Below are positions 55,711 through 64,000 of a DNA stretch of 64,000 nt, one piece after another. Positions within the stretch are counted from its first letter, which is position 1. Each line of letters opens with the position of its first letter. Position numbers and translations under genes: made by a program. The notes beneath the pieces are model-generated. The model saw only the letters and a list, made by a program, of their open reading frames with translations. It was not told the DNA's origin and searched no databases. Location of the stretch: NCBI GenBank assembly GCA_000697355.1, contig JNEN01001253.1, positions 22,481 to 86,480 on the forward strand, given 5' to 3'. The DNA comes from Syncephalastrum monosporum B8922. Taxonomy: Eukaryota; Mucoromycota; Mucoromycetes; Mucorales; Syncephalastraceae.

Positions 55711-56042
55711 ATGGCTCGTAAGAATCGACGAGGGCATGTTACGTTTTAAAAGAATTCATTCTGAAATATAGCAACCTCAACTGCTAGGCGGCAATCAGCG
55801 TGAACAGGCTCGCTTGAAGAACCAAAAGAAGCAAAAGGAGATGAACAAGGGCAAGTCCGACAACAAGGGCATGACCGTCAATCAGAAGAAGGAGAGGTAC
55901 GTACAACGGCGGAGACGGCAATGATAAGGAGATATCAACTCAATTGCACTCTATCAGTGACGCTGCCATCATGCGCGCCAAGCAGGAGGCCGCTGCCGCA
56001 AAGAAGGCCGAAGAGGCTGCCAAGAATGCCGGAAAGAGCTAA
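55711..56042 (+). CDS. SERF/4F5 family small protein
   Basis: Three exons (55711-55717, 55788-55896, 55958-56042) encode 66 residues. The first exon holds only ATGGCTC (7 bp). The product starts MARGNQREQARLKNQKKQKE, followed by MNKGKSDNKGMTVNQKKE and an Ala/Lys-rich helix. This is the SERF (modifier of protein aggregation) signature: a short, strongly basic, mostly disordered protein. In animals SERF binds nucleic acid and acidic proteins and speeds amyloid formation. It is too short for ordinary ORF callers because of the micro-exon. All phases match. Confidence 0.86.
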
Positions 56043-56153
56043 AATACCTGACAACATCATCCATACTTTTTTTTCATTTTTTTTTTTTTTTTACATCCTG
56101 ATTTATTGGAGATACATACATCGTCTATTGTATTCCCATTAAAAGAGAAACCA

Positions 56154-57170
56154 TTACCATGCAAGACAAGTGAGGGTGACGTGCGTCAGACGTCGCCAAG
56201 TGCCTGCCATGGCGGCCGAGAGGTCCTTGTCCGACTCAATAAGGAGAACAATGGCGTCATGTTCGTTTGGATCTGCCTGGGAAAAAAAGGCGAGACGGCG
56301 GGCGGTGGCGAGGTTCATGAACGAATCTTGGTCAACGTACGGCTCCGCACGGTTCAGCGTGAGGGTATGTAGTGCACCTTGGCGGTCAGGCTTGCTCACG
56401 TGGTGGTACGCCAGCACAGACGGGTGTGGCAGCGGATCCAGTCCACGCGCATGGAGCACTTGATTCAGACTATCGCGTAACTCGTCAAGTGTCACCTGCT
56501 GACGATCCACGCGCACTGTGATGAAAAGCCGTGGCCCGAGGAACAGAAACACCTGTAGACGCTCATCGCACTTGCTTTTGGTTGCTGTGGTAGGCGCGGG
56601 CGGTAGCGCCTTCGTCCGGTGATAGGGTGGATGGTAGTTGAGGAACCGCATCAGCTCGACCGCCGCATTTTCTTCTTCTGATGATCTAAATAAGAGCAAC
56701 GCAGTGGAAAGGAACTGATCAAGCTCTTCTGCCTGACGTTGTCGTTGCAGTTTCTTGTTGACCCATTTTATTCGCTGAGACGGTAGCATAGTGTGGTGAC
56801 ATCGCGCATCCGTCATACTGTTCTTGAGCGCATGCGCGAGCCTAATGAAATCTGGGTATTGGCGCTGGATGCGATAGACTGGCGCGTGGTCAGGCACAAC
56901 CTGAATGTGGAACCAGGTCTCCTTGCGCCGACACTCGAAGGATACAATCGCTGCGCTTTGGATGTACATTGGAAGAAGCAAATGAAAAGAGTGTTCTCGT
57001 GGGCGTTGCTTAATCCTACATACATAATTAACTTGCACACATTCCACCAGGAGGTGCCCTAGGGGAGGGGGTTTGAGTCCATTCCCCACTTGCTTTTTTT
57101 TTTTACCAGTAGTCCCACACATACCTACACTTTGTCCACACTCACTTTCACTCTGACTCTGTCTCTCCAT
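56154..57170 (-). CDS. PX and PB1 domain protein (Bem1-like C-terminal half)
   Basis: An open frame of 338 codons from an ATG at 57170. The PX domain is at about 75-170 (WFHIQVVPDHAPVYRIQRQY, with RQYPDF in place of the usual RRYSDF phosphoinositide motif, then LPSQRIKWV and ELDQFLSTALLLF). The PB1-like region is at about 205-338 (ERLQVFLFLGPRLFITVRVD, VTLDELRDSLNQVL, IVLLIESDKDLSAAMAG). Bem1/Scd2 has SH3-SH3-PX-PB1; the PX-PB1 half fits, but no SH3 domains are found upstream. The first about 70 residues look unlike a folded domain, and an ATG at 56969 just before the PX domain may be the true start, or the leader may contain an intron. Expected role: polarity scaffold at membranes. Confidence 0.68.
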   Translation of the reverse strand: MERQSQSESECGQSVGMCGTTGKKKKQVGNGLKPPPLGHLLVECVQVNYVCRIKQRPREHSFHLLLPMYIQSAAIVSFECRRKETWFHIQVVPDHAPVYRIQRQYPDFIRLAHALKNSMTDARCHHTMLPSQRIKWVNKKLQRQRQAEELDQFLSTALLLFRSSEEENAAVELMRFLNYHPPYHRTKALPPAPTTATKSKCDERLQVFLFLGPRLFITVRVDRQQVTLDELRDSLNQVLHARGLDPLPHPSVLAYHHVSKPDRQGALHTLTLNRAEPYVDQDSFMNLATARRLAFFSQADPNEHDAIVLLIESDKDLSAAMAGTWRRLTHVTLTCLAW

Positions 57171-57348
57171 TCCTTTTCAGCTTTTAGCCACGCATGGTGG
57201 CCCACACGGTCTACACACATCGGTACTTTAGACGGTGCGATCCATTTACTGTTGACTACGAAAGGAAACCGGGGGAAAAAAGGCAAAGCAGCAGAAAGAG
57301 AAGGTTTGGAAAGGAAAAGAAGGTTGGTATGTATGTTTATTTGCAAAC

Positions 57349-58363
57349 TTAACACGCACATCCGGGCTCATGAGACGGTCCGCCACTGGGTATATGGATC
57401 GTGTCCGGAAAATCGCTAAAACGCCAGTGTCATAGTTAGTTTCCCCGATAGATACGAACCACTTTGCTCCTTCAAACTTACATGTCCACATCCGTTTCGC
57501 GCGAGAGCGCATTCTTTGCAATGGTCTGGAAGGCTTGCTCCACATTGATGGCCTCCTTGGCCGACGTCTCAAAGTACCTGCATATACAAATGTTGGTCAT
57601 TGATGCTTTGTTCCGTCTTTTTCACTGCCACTCACGGCACATTGCCCTTCGACTGACACCAGGCCATGGCCCGCTTCTGAGACACCATGCGTCTTGACTC
57701 TTCAACGTCAATCTTGTTACCGAGAAGGACGAACGGGAACTGGTCGGGATCGCGTGGTGAGGCTTGCACCAAGAACTCGTCTCGCCACTGATCTAAAATA
57801 ATATTTTTTTTAGTATAAGAAAAGGGGATCCTCTAAAAAAGGGATCAGCGAGGATCTTCCTACCGAGCGACTCGAAGCTCTTGCCATTGTTGACATCATA
57901 GGCAAGCACACAACAGTCCGCACCACGATAAAAGGCAACACCAAGGGACTGGAAGCGTTCCTGGCCAGCCGTATCCCAAATCTATATATATATATATATC
58001 AGGTCTGGTATCCTATCGCCCTTTATATATCTATGATTTCATACCTGCATCGTAACGAGACGATCGTCGACGAGGACTTCTTTTGTTAAGAAGTCGGCAC
58101 CAATCGTGGCCTTATATTGACTGGAGAATTTCTTGTTGACATACTGGTTCATAAGAGACGTCTTTCCGACCCTACAAAACGCCAATAAATACAGGTTGAG
58201 CCACGCAAGCTCCCTCCGTCTTTGCGTCATTGCCAAGTACCCGCTGTCACCGAGAATAATGACCTACGATCATCGTCAGCTTAGAGGATCGTAAGGCTGT
58301 GGAGCTCCTTTCTCCGTTCTCTTTCTGTACCTTGAGCAAAACTTTCTTTCGTCCAGACGACAT
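57349..58363 (-). CDS. YPT7: Rab7/Ypt7 small GTPase
   Basis: Seven exons (58331-58363, 58241-58263, 58045-58171, 57864-57981, 57636-57792, 57482-57577, 57349-57415) encode 206 residues, the normal length. Motifs: [20 protein letters not shown] and GKTSLM (P-loop), [13 protein letters not shown] (switch I), [20 protein letters not shown] (switch II), [41 protein letters not shown] and C-terminal CAC, a double-geranylgeranylation site. Rab7/Ypt7 directs late endosome and vacuole fusion with HOPS. A TA-rich stretch precedes the exon 4 acceptor. The PX-PB1 gene, on the same strand, starts about 180 bp beyond its 3' end. Confidence 0.96.
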
Positions 58364-59288
58364 TGCGAGTATAAAAGAAAGGGAGAGGTCAAGAGAAAAA
58401 GGAAACGAGAAAAGAAGCCGGCTGACCTCTGTCCTTTTTTTCTTTCGGGCGGGCATTTTCCAGCCGTGCGCTGCATGGTCACCTGCTCCAAAATTTCAAG
58501 GTCAGGTCTCTTGCACTGCCCGTGTTTTCGCTCTTTCCCTTTGGCCTCACTACAGATAAGATAAACCTCACGCTGGATGGGCAGTGCCTCTTTGAGACCC
58601 CTTTATTTTTCCCAAAAAGCGTACTTTTCGCGTCTTTTGCTTTATCGATACACACGTATATAGATCCCCGGAATGATATACGAAGATGCATAGCAAAAAC
58701 CGTCATCCAACTCACCGGGTCCGCAGCGCAATCTTTGTGGACGCAAGCATGGAACAAGAATATGGATAGCAAGCGGAAAGGAGGAAGAACAGGAGGAGCG
58801 AAAAAGGACTGCGACTGAAACATGTATTAATGTCTCATGTTCGTTACGTAGACATGAATCTGTTTCACTCACGGGCGAGGGAAAGTGGAAAAAAAACCTC
58901 GGACGCGACCGGACAGGAGGAAAGAGACACGAACGGAGGAGAAGACAGGAGGAGATGAGAGAAAGAAGATAACAAGCTAAGTACACATCGCAAGAACGTT
59001 ACAGATATAGACCATGTTCTATTTCGTAGTTGGGGCGGGCATGCCGGTGGCAGCGACCTGGGGCAATTCATCCGTCTATGCTGCGCTTATCAGTTCATAA
59101 TTATAGCCACAACCGCTTTCTATCTAGTTACAGAAAGAATTATGACCAGAGTAAAAAAAAAGAAGTAGGCGTGTGAGAAAACAATCTTCTGTTATGAACC
59201 AGATACACTTTGATGGACTTTCATACGAGTACATGAGCCGCTTCTGCCAACGGGGTAAAGAAGGCAGGATAAAGGGCCCTGATAGTGC

Positions 59289-59735
59289 TTGATTTCATGT
59301 ATTCCTCGCATTTCAAAGGATTCATTGGACTACTTTGCTATCACGCGGTCTACGTTTACCAATGGGAAAAGGAGTCCTTACGAAGAGGATATTGATCTCA
59401 TATATGCTCCGCGGAAGTGGTGTCAGGTATTAAGGATCTTATGGCTTTCCCTATTTCTCATTAAACGGTATTCAAGAACTAAAAACCTTATACAATCTCG
59501 CTCATGTCAGTCGAAAAATACTGCTAGCGAGCAAGATGCTGGCTGCGTATCGTTTCAAGAAAGAAACAGAGATAGTGCAGTATGTAACTTGATAGCAGGA
59601 CGATGGAAGCTTTGCTTGGATGGCCAAATTTGGACACCTGTATTGCGTGCGGATTATAATCAACCACAGGACGTGATAAATGCATTCGAAGATATCGTGT
59701 CGGAAGTAACGAGCTATCCATATAAGATCCTTTAA
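59289..59735 (+). other. Unassigned open frame, possibly spliced
   Basis: 148 open codons without an ATG at the 5' end. The last about 75 residues read like coding sequence (NLIAGRWKLCLDGQIWTPVL, VINAFEDIVSEVTSYPYKIL). A GT-AG intron of a multiple of three (about 59428-59510) could lie inside. A coding-looking stretch just upstream (about 59211-59255) could not be joined in phase. It may be a gene relic or a multi-exon gene; no family is recognised. Confidence 0.22.
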
Positions 59736-60100
59736 GGTAAGTAAGAGTTTCCCAGAAAACTACTAATTGAGGCCGCTACCGGAGCCAACACACACAACGC
59801 GTATTTTGAAGGGTTTTCAAAGGTTTTATTCTTTAGGATACGCGAGACCAAACCAGGCGGATAAAAAAGGGACAGCCAACCAGCAATATTATGATTGTCG
59901 CGTACCCACCGATACTATGAGGTTTCTACACCTACCCGCTTCTACGACGACGTGCAGCCAGACACTATATACTTGACGTAAGTAGTATAACGGCAAGATA
60001 CAACGGATAGTGACCAGACAGAAAAAAGGAGATTAAAAGAAAGAACGGAGACATAGACAGAAAGAAAAGGATCAGACTGGAGGGGGAAATGAAGACATAA

Positions 60101-60190
60101 GAGAGAAGAGAGAGAAGAGAGAGAAGAGAGAGAAGAGAGAGAAGAGAGAGAAGAGAGAGAAGAGAGAGAAGAGAGAGAAGAGAGAGAAGA
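60101..60190. repeat. Ten copies of a 9-bp repeat (GAGAGAAGA)
   Basis: Ten consecutive perfect units followed by about 35 bp of imperfect copies. The minus strand reads as a Leu-Leu-Ser run, which I treat as non-coding. Confidence 0.92.
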
Positions 60191-60403
60191 GAGAAGAGAG
60201 AAGAGAGAGAAGAGGGAAGAGGGAAGTCAAAAAGGAGTGAAGGCGTAAAATCGGGAAGAAAGAGACAAGAGAGGGGAGTGACGCGAAACGACAAGAGGAG
60301 AAGGAGAGAAATGGGAGAGAAGCATGGTTAGAATCGTGTTCGAACTAGGGACTTCAGCGAGACGAATTCCGATGCCACCAAGGACGATATCGCTGTTGGT
60401 ATC

Positions 60404-62063
60404 TCACCGCCATGCATTGTCATAATCCAGAGCCATCGAATCCGACGGTATGTTTTCCACACTGGTGGATGCACTCTTGTCCGTACGTGTAAAGCCATGC
60501 GCCGCTGCCCCTGTTGATCCTGTATCCGCCGCCGGCGGTGCCGATAGCGCAGAGCCTAGAGCCGATGCTGCAGGGTAGATCATGCTTGTTCCCTGACGGT
60601 ATTGATTGACAAAGTGTTCCAGACCGTTCGCCACACGGTGTACTGACCTTGTCCTGTCCTCATTGTTTTCATATCCCCGCACACCAGTGTCTTGCTGTTG
60701 ATCGCGAGCAAACTCACCGACAGAGGATACCGGTGGAGTCATTGGGCGGGCGACAGAAGAGGAATGACGAGCAGAAGGGAGAAAAGAAGCAGGAGGAGGA
60801 AGGTGTTGTGCTATTTGACCACCGCTGTCGCCAATATCACCACGCTCTGAGCGAGTGTTCTCCAGATTCGGCCTCACGACGGGTGCTCCCGATAAGTTGC
60901 ACTCACTCCAACTGGGATAGATATACGATCCAGTACGCGTTGCTCGCTCCAGCGAAATGTCGCCCACACTGCAAGTCATCTCCCTTTCTGGCCGCCGTGG
61001 GCCCATAATTGATGATCGTCCTGTTGATTCCGCCTCCATTGGGTTCCCAGGTTTAGTCGTTAGCACCGCGGCGTATTGTGTCATAGTCGTACTCGTTACA
61101 GCTGAATTATGAGAATACAGTCCAACCCCATCACCTTCGTCGGAGTCGCCCGCACTGTCCTTGCCATGGCAGCCGCTAGTTCTCTGGATGATGGACGTTA
61201 TCGTGGCAACCGCGCATCCCAATTGCTGTATGGAGGATACAGAAGGTCAGCCGAGCGCCATATCCGAGTGCTAAGCGACTTACGTGTTCCTGCTGTTCAA
61301 CGAGGCCCCGAACTTCAGCCATATCCTTCTCGACATCCTCTAAACGCAAAGTTAAGTTGGTCACGCGCGAGTTGAAACGGTCCAACAACAAGGCCAGATG
61401 GGCTGATGAATGGTCGCGATTAGGCTGAAAAGGCAAAGGAGGTGAGGGGTCAGATGGCCGGGGGTGGGAATCCGGGGGCTCGCCCTGAGGTCGTGGGTCC
61501 ATCATGGTAGCGGCATACTGAAATATGGACCTGTTCCTCGGTATTTTGCGCTTGATATTCGGTAACCATTCCTTGTGGTCACGATGGAAGTCAGGATGCC
61601 GAAAATCGCAGGCGACCGGCTGTGAAGCCCTGCGTTGCTTATAGGATCCTTTCGGGCTGACCTTTTGAAATTGATACACTACAGAGAGGTCAGGGTAGGT
61701 TTAGCAAGTATTTGATACACTTACTATTAAGCTGACGAATGAAGCTGGACCAGTTCCGGTGCTTGAAATACTGTGGTAGAAGCTCCTCGGAAAAGCGGGC
61801 CGGGTCATGGATACGAAAGGTGGAGCCATCCTCAGCCCATGATATTAGGTTTGCATATTCGCTTTGCTCAAGCAGACTAAGGCAGGAGTCGACATGGTGA
61901 GTATACTCAAGGGATAACCTCGCAACATTCGCTTACTGGAAAATCTTGGCGCTGAACCCGGTGGATCCTGCATTCAGGCGGTGTAGGGTACTATCTGAAT
62001 ATGGGTATACTCAGATGCATCAGACCAAAAGCGAACAAATGCCATACGGTGAGAGATAGCCAT
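60404..62063 (-). CDS. Heat-shock-factor-type transcription factor
   Basis: Five exons (62048-62063, 61937-61994, 61725-61876, 61284-61678, 60404-61225) encode 480 residues; the first exon is 16 bp. The HSF DNA-binding domain is at about 18-120: STGFSAKIFHLLEQSEYANL, SWAEDGSTFRI, FSEELLPQYFKHRNWSSFIR, QLNMYQFQKV, DFRHPDFHRDHKEWLPNIKR. A heptad helix follows (about 175-206; LALLLDRFNSRVTNLTLRLE, DVEKDMAEVRGLVEQQE), as in HSF trimerisation regions but short. The C-terminal 270 residues are Ser/Thr/Gly-rich. The consensus MYGFHKV is MYQFQKV here, so this is a diverged HSF rather than the classic Hsf1; SFL1/SKN7-like roles are possible. It should be nuclear. Confidence 0.84.
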
Positions 62064-62290
62064 TAGAGCCGTGGCGATGCCGTCATGGGACTCGGTGCGC
62101 GGTCAAGTTGCTTAAGGAAAAGGGCCGGCGAAAAAGGAACTGCATGCTGGAGCGCGGACTCGCCAAAAATTTTGAAATTTCCGAAATAGTCAACTGAGGG
62201 CGCCTTGTCAGCAAAGATTCCTCCCATCTCTCCGGATAGCTGGGACGAAATGAAAGAAAGAAGTGGAGTTCCTTCGCCGAGTTTTGCCAC

Positions 62291-62300
62291 CCTTTTTATA
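62291..62300 (-). promoter_or_regulatory. TATA-like box upstream of the HSF-type gene
   Basis: TATAAAAAGG on the minus strand, 228 bp before the ATG at 62063. The leader between them is open in one frame (GTG start) but has no coding support. Confidence 0.35.
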
Positions 62301-63424
62301 CCTTTCCATTAGCTGGATGGCAAAAAGAATTATCCAGTCGATAACCATAAATGTCAACTGAAACAGATCGGGACTCAGTACTTCTCTTGAGCTGAGTAAA
62401 ACTTATCGAATGACAATGCATCCTATGCAAAGCTCGTCTCAGTTTAGTGCAAGCATAAATTTGTCCCACTTCATTGGCTGTAATTTCCCGGCCACGCTGC
62501 AACGCAAGTGTAGAAAATCACGGCATCATTTGAAGGTTAGCGACCCAGCTCGAGCAAGCACATGCCGACAATAAAGAGATTACGATTGCATGATACTGCT
62601 AGCTGCTAGGCTCACATAGACTGTCTTTCTACAATTCTTTGCGCACATCTTCTGCCACAGCATGAAAATTCGGACATGGAGCATGACGTTGTTTAGCGTT
62701 CTTTTATTTTACCTTTTTTGTTTTTTGTAACAGGTGACCAACAAGTATACCCCAGGAAGAGTTAAATGGAGATCCTAAAATTTAAACAAAGTTTTCTGTT
62801 AAGTATTGATAGTAGTAATTGGGTGATAACCCGGTAGTCTGGATATGTATCTTTAGAAGGTTATTCTCATGAGATCGACGCGGGAAAAGCACAAAAGGAA
62901 GCCAGTGGGCAAGTCATTTCATTGGTGCGCTAGTCACCTGCGGACAATTGCCACATGGCTTTCTTCGTGACAGGCAAGGAAGAAAAAAAAATTCGATCAT
63001 AGCATAACATCTTCCTTCCGTTCAAAACAGTAAGTCAGAAACGCCAGATTAATTGGTTATTTGTTGAAATAATGTCGTCAATTAGGAACAGGTATGAAGA
63101 AAGTTAAACTTTCATTGAATGCTGGTTTGTCCTTCAGCAAAGATTTACCGTATACAGCGACACAACAATCAACAAACTGAGGAAACCAGTGTCCTTCAAG
63201 AATACGTGGCCTTCACCACGCGAAACGTGCGACACCACCAGTAATTGAAAAATCTAGGAAGAAAAAGACGACAATTGATACAGGTGCATGCGGCAACTTT
63301 TCTTTATCAAGCAGACAATGATAACAGTGATGGAAGAGTCTATACATAAGGAAGAAGAGAAGAATGGAGTACAAGTGAAGAAAGAGGGCATATATGTCTA
63401 TAGTAAATGTGAATATAACAGCTT
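62301..63424. other. Intergenic with a possible coding relic
   Basis: A minus-strand frame of 68 codons (62296-62502, no ATG) reads somewhat like protein (GREITANEVGQIYACTKLRR) but matches nothing I know. The rest is AT-rich. Confidence 0.35.
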
Positions 63425-63703
63425 TTACACATGTTGGGGTGCTTTTTCTCTATAAGCCGGAGGTGGGGCGCCGGGGAGCTCAGCAACCACGGCATTGCGG
63501 CGGCGCAGAGCATACAAGGGTAATGTGATTGCTTCGCCTTCGAAGTAGAGGGTGACTGTCGCATTGGGGCTGCGTCGTACGTATTCCGTTATACGCATCG
63601 TCGACAGTGTTTCAGCCATATCGAGCACCGTGCCGTCTTGCTCTTCAATTGAGTAGTGATAGTTGTATTCTTTTGCAAACGATGGCTGATGTTGGCAACA
63701 CAT
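63425..63703 (-). CDS. 3' exon of an unrecognised gene with a PPxY motif (probably partial)
   Basis: 92 open codons from an ATG at 63703, but homology-like sequence begins after an acceptor-like CATCAG at about 63682, and a coding-looking stretch with a donor (about 63910-63960, minus; PNPPKTLRRYTHPKAHT then GTAATC) lies upstream near the edge. I could not match phases, so the 5' structure is unknown and may extend past 64000. The visible part has MAETLSTMRITEYVRRSPNA, VTLYFEGEAITLPLYALRRR and, near the end, PPPAYREK, whose PPAY fits a WW-domain (NEDD4-type ligase) binding motif. Function unknown. Confidence 0.4.
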   Translation of the reverse strand: MCCQHQPSFAKEYNYHYSIEEQDGTVLDMAETLSTMRITEYVRRSPNATVTLYFEGEAITLPLYALRRRNAVVAELPGAPPPAYREKAPQHV

Positions 63704-64000
63704 GTTTGAAACAAATAGATAAAAAAGAAATCAGCGTAAAGCAGGACAAAGAAGAGAGGGAAGTAAAGGAAGAGAAAGGAAGAGAAGATGCTGATGATTG
63801 TTGTCCCAAAAGTATGTAATACGACGACAAGCAGTCCTAAAACAGAGGAACCAGAGAAACAGAGAACGTAGTAGAGAATGAAGGCCGACCCGCCCAGATG
63901 ATTACCTGTATGCGCCTTTGGGTGTGTGTATCGTCGCAGCGTCTTTGGGGGGTTCGGATGGGATGCGGGGGGGGGGGGAGAGAGAGAGGGAGAGAGAGAG
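63704..64000. other. Right edge, with G- and GA-rich runs
   Basis: Ends in a run of ten G followed by GA repeats (63969-64000). It may contain an upstream exon of the gene at 63425. Confidence 0.4.

Larger units (their letters stand above)
58364..60403. other. Long intergenic region with a GA-repeat
   Basis: 2 kb. It contains an unassigned plus-strand frame (separate entry) and the 9-bp repeat at 60101-60190. Nothing else is recognised. Confidence 0.45.

Noticed and set aside
20132..58363. Whole window as a single functional gene cluster or mobile island
   Set aside because: The genes are mostly conserved housekeeping functions on both strands, with no transposase, no biosynthetic core enzyme and no shared boundary repeats.
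59965..60294. Minus-strand Leu-Leu-Ser repeat frame
   Set aside because: A translation of the GAGAGAAGA microsatellite; no flanking coding sequence.
60330..60400. GTTCGAAC box resembling a tRNA T-loop
   Set aside because: Flanking bases do not form a T-stem or a cloverleaf on either strand.
62063..62290. 75-codon minus-strand frame before the HSF-type gene
   Set aside because: It starts with GTG, lies between a TATA-like box and the HSF start, and fits a leader better than a gene.

Overview
The window looks like nuclear DNA of a filamentous fungus of the Mucoromycota, most likely Mucorales. The evidence is many short GT-AG introns (about 45-130 bp), tight gene spacing, very short first exons, GPI cell-wall proteins of the ECM33 and KRE9/KNH type, a biotin ligase with the fungal glutamine-amidotransferase-like N-terminus, and a GATA factor with a fungal-type 17-residue loop. 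I see no operons, ribosome-binding sites, CRISPR arrays, tRNAs, rRNAs or intact transposons. The assignment to Mucorales is inference from gene style, not a search. Exon coordinates were built by hand from splice signals, reading phase and family similarity; every multi-exon model given closes in frame.

Layout. 2.7-8.1 kb: a secreted Ala/Ser/Gly-rich repeat protein with a KRE9/KNH domain, a BAG-domain protein, and a YjbQ/UPF0047 enzyme. 9.5-14.1 kb: a PTC2/3-type PP2C phosphatase, the tRNA adenosine deaminase TAD2, and two neighbouring paralogous F-box genes. 16.3-22.9 kb: a GATA factor whose promoter carries GATA and CCAAT sites, biotin-protein ligase, an ECM33-like protein and ARV1. 23.1-31.6 kb: an F-box/kelch protein, another F-box protein, a minimal secreted KNH-domain protein, BUD6/AIP3, and a spliced 48-residue Cys-rich reading frame. 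34.0-37.9 kb: an F-BAR/SH3 protein (HOF1/CDC15 type) and a RING E3 ligase. 40.6-46.9 kb: a multi-pass orphan membrane protein, a GDP-fucose-transporter-like carrier, and a stand-alone C-terminal NOT1 protein. 47.5-58.4 kb: mitochondrial bS21m, a small secreted protein, WDR92, UTP11, a second ECM33-like protein, mitochondrial uL10m, a SERF protein, a PX-PB1 protein and Rab7. 60.4-64 kb: an HSF-type transcription factor and the 3' exon of a gene that probably runs off the right edge.

Shared themes. Four genes encode cell-wall or GPI proteins (two ECM33-like, two KNH-domain), and ARV1 acts in sterol/GPI supply. Three act in polarity and cytokinesis (BUD6, F-BAR/SH3, PX-PB1). Five are ubiquitin-linked (four F-box proteins and one RING ligase). 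Two are chaperone-linked (BAG and WDR92), alongside an HSF-type factor. These are co-resident genes, not a demonstrated cluster.

The most unusual items are the NOT1 C-terminal module encoded alone, a WDR92 gene in a fungus that probably has no flagellum, the perfect 66-bp higher-order repeat in the wall protein, the GATA/CCAAT promoter of the GATA gene, and the small Cys-rich spliced frame. Several long intergenic stretches (31.6-34.0, 37.9-40.6, 48.1-49.9 and 58.4-60.4 kb) hold nothing I can name.
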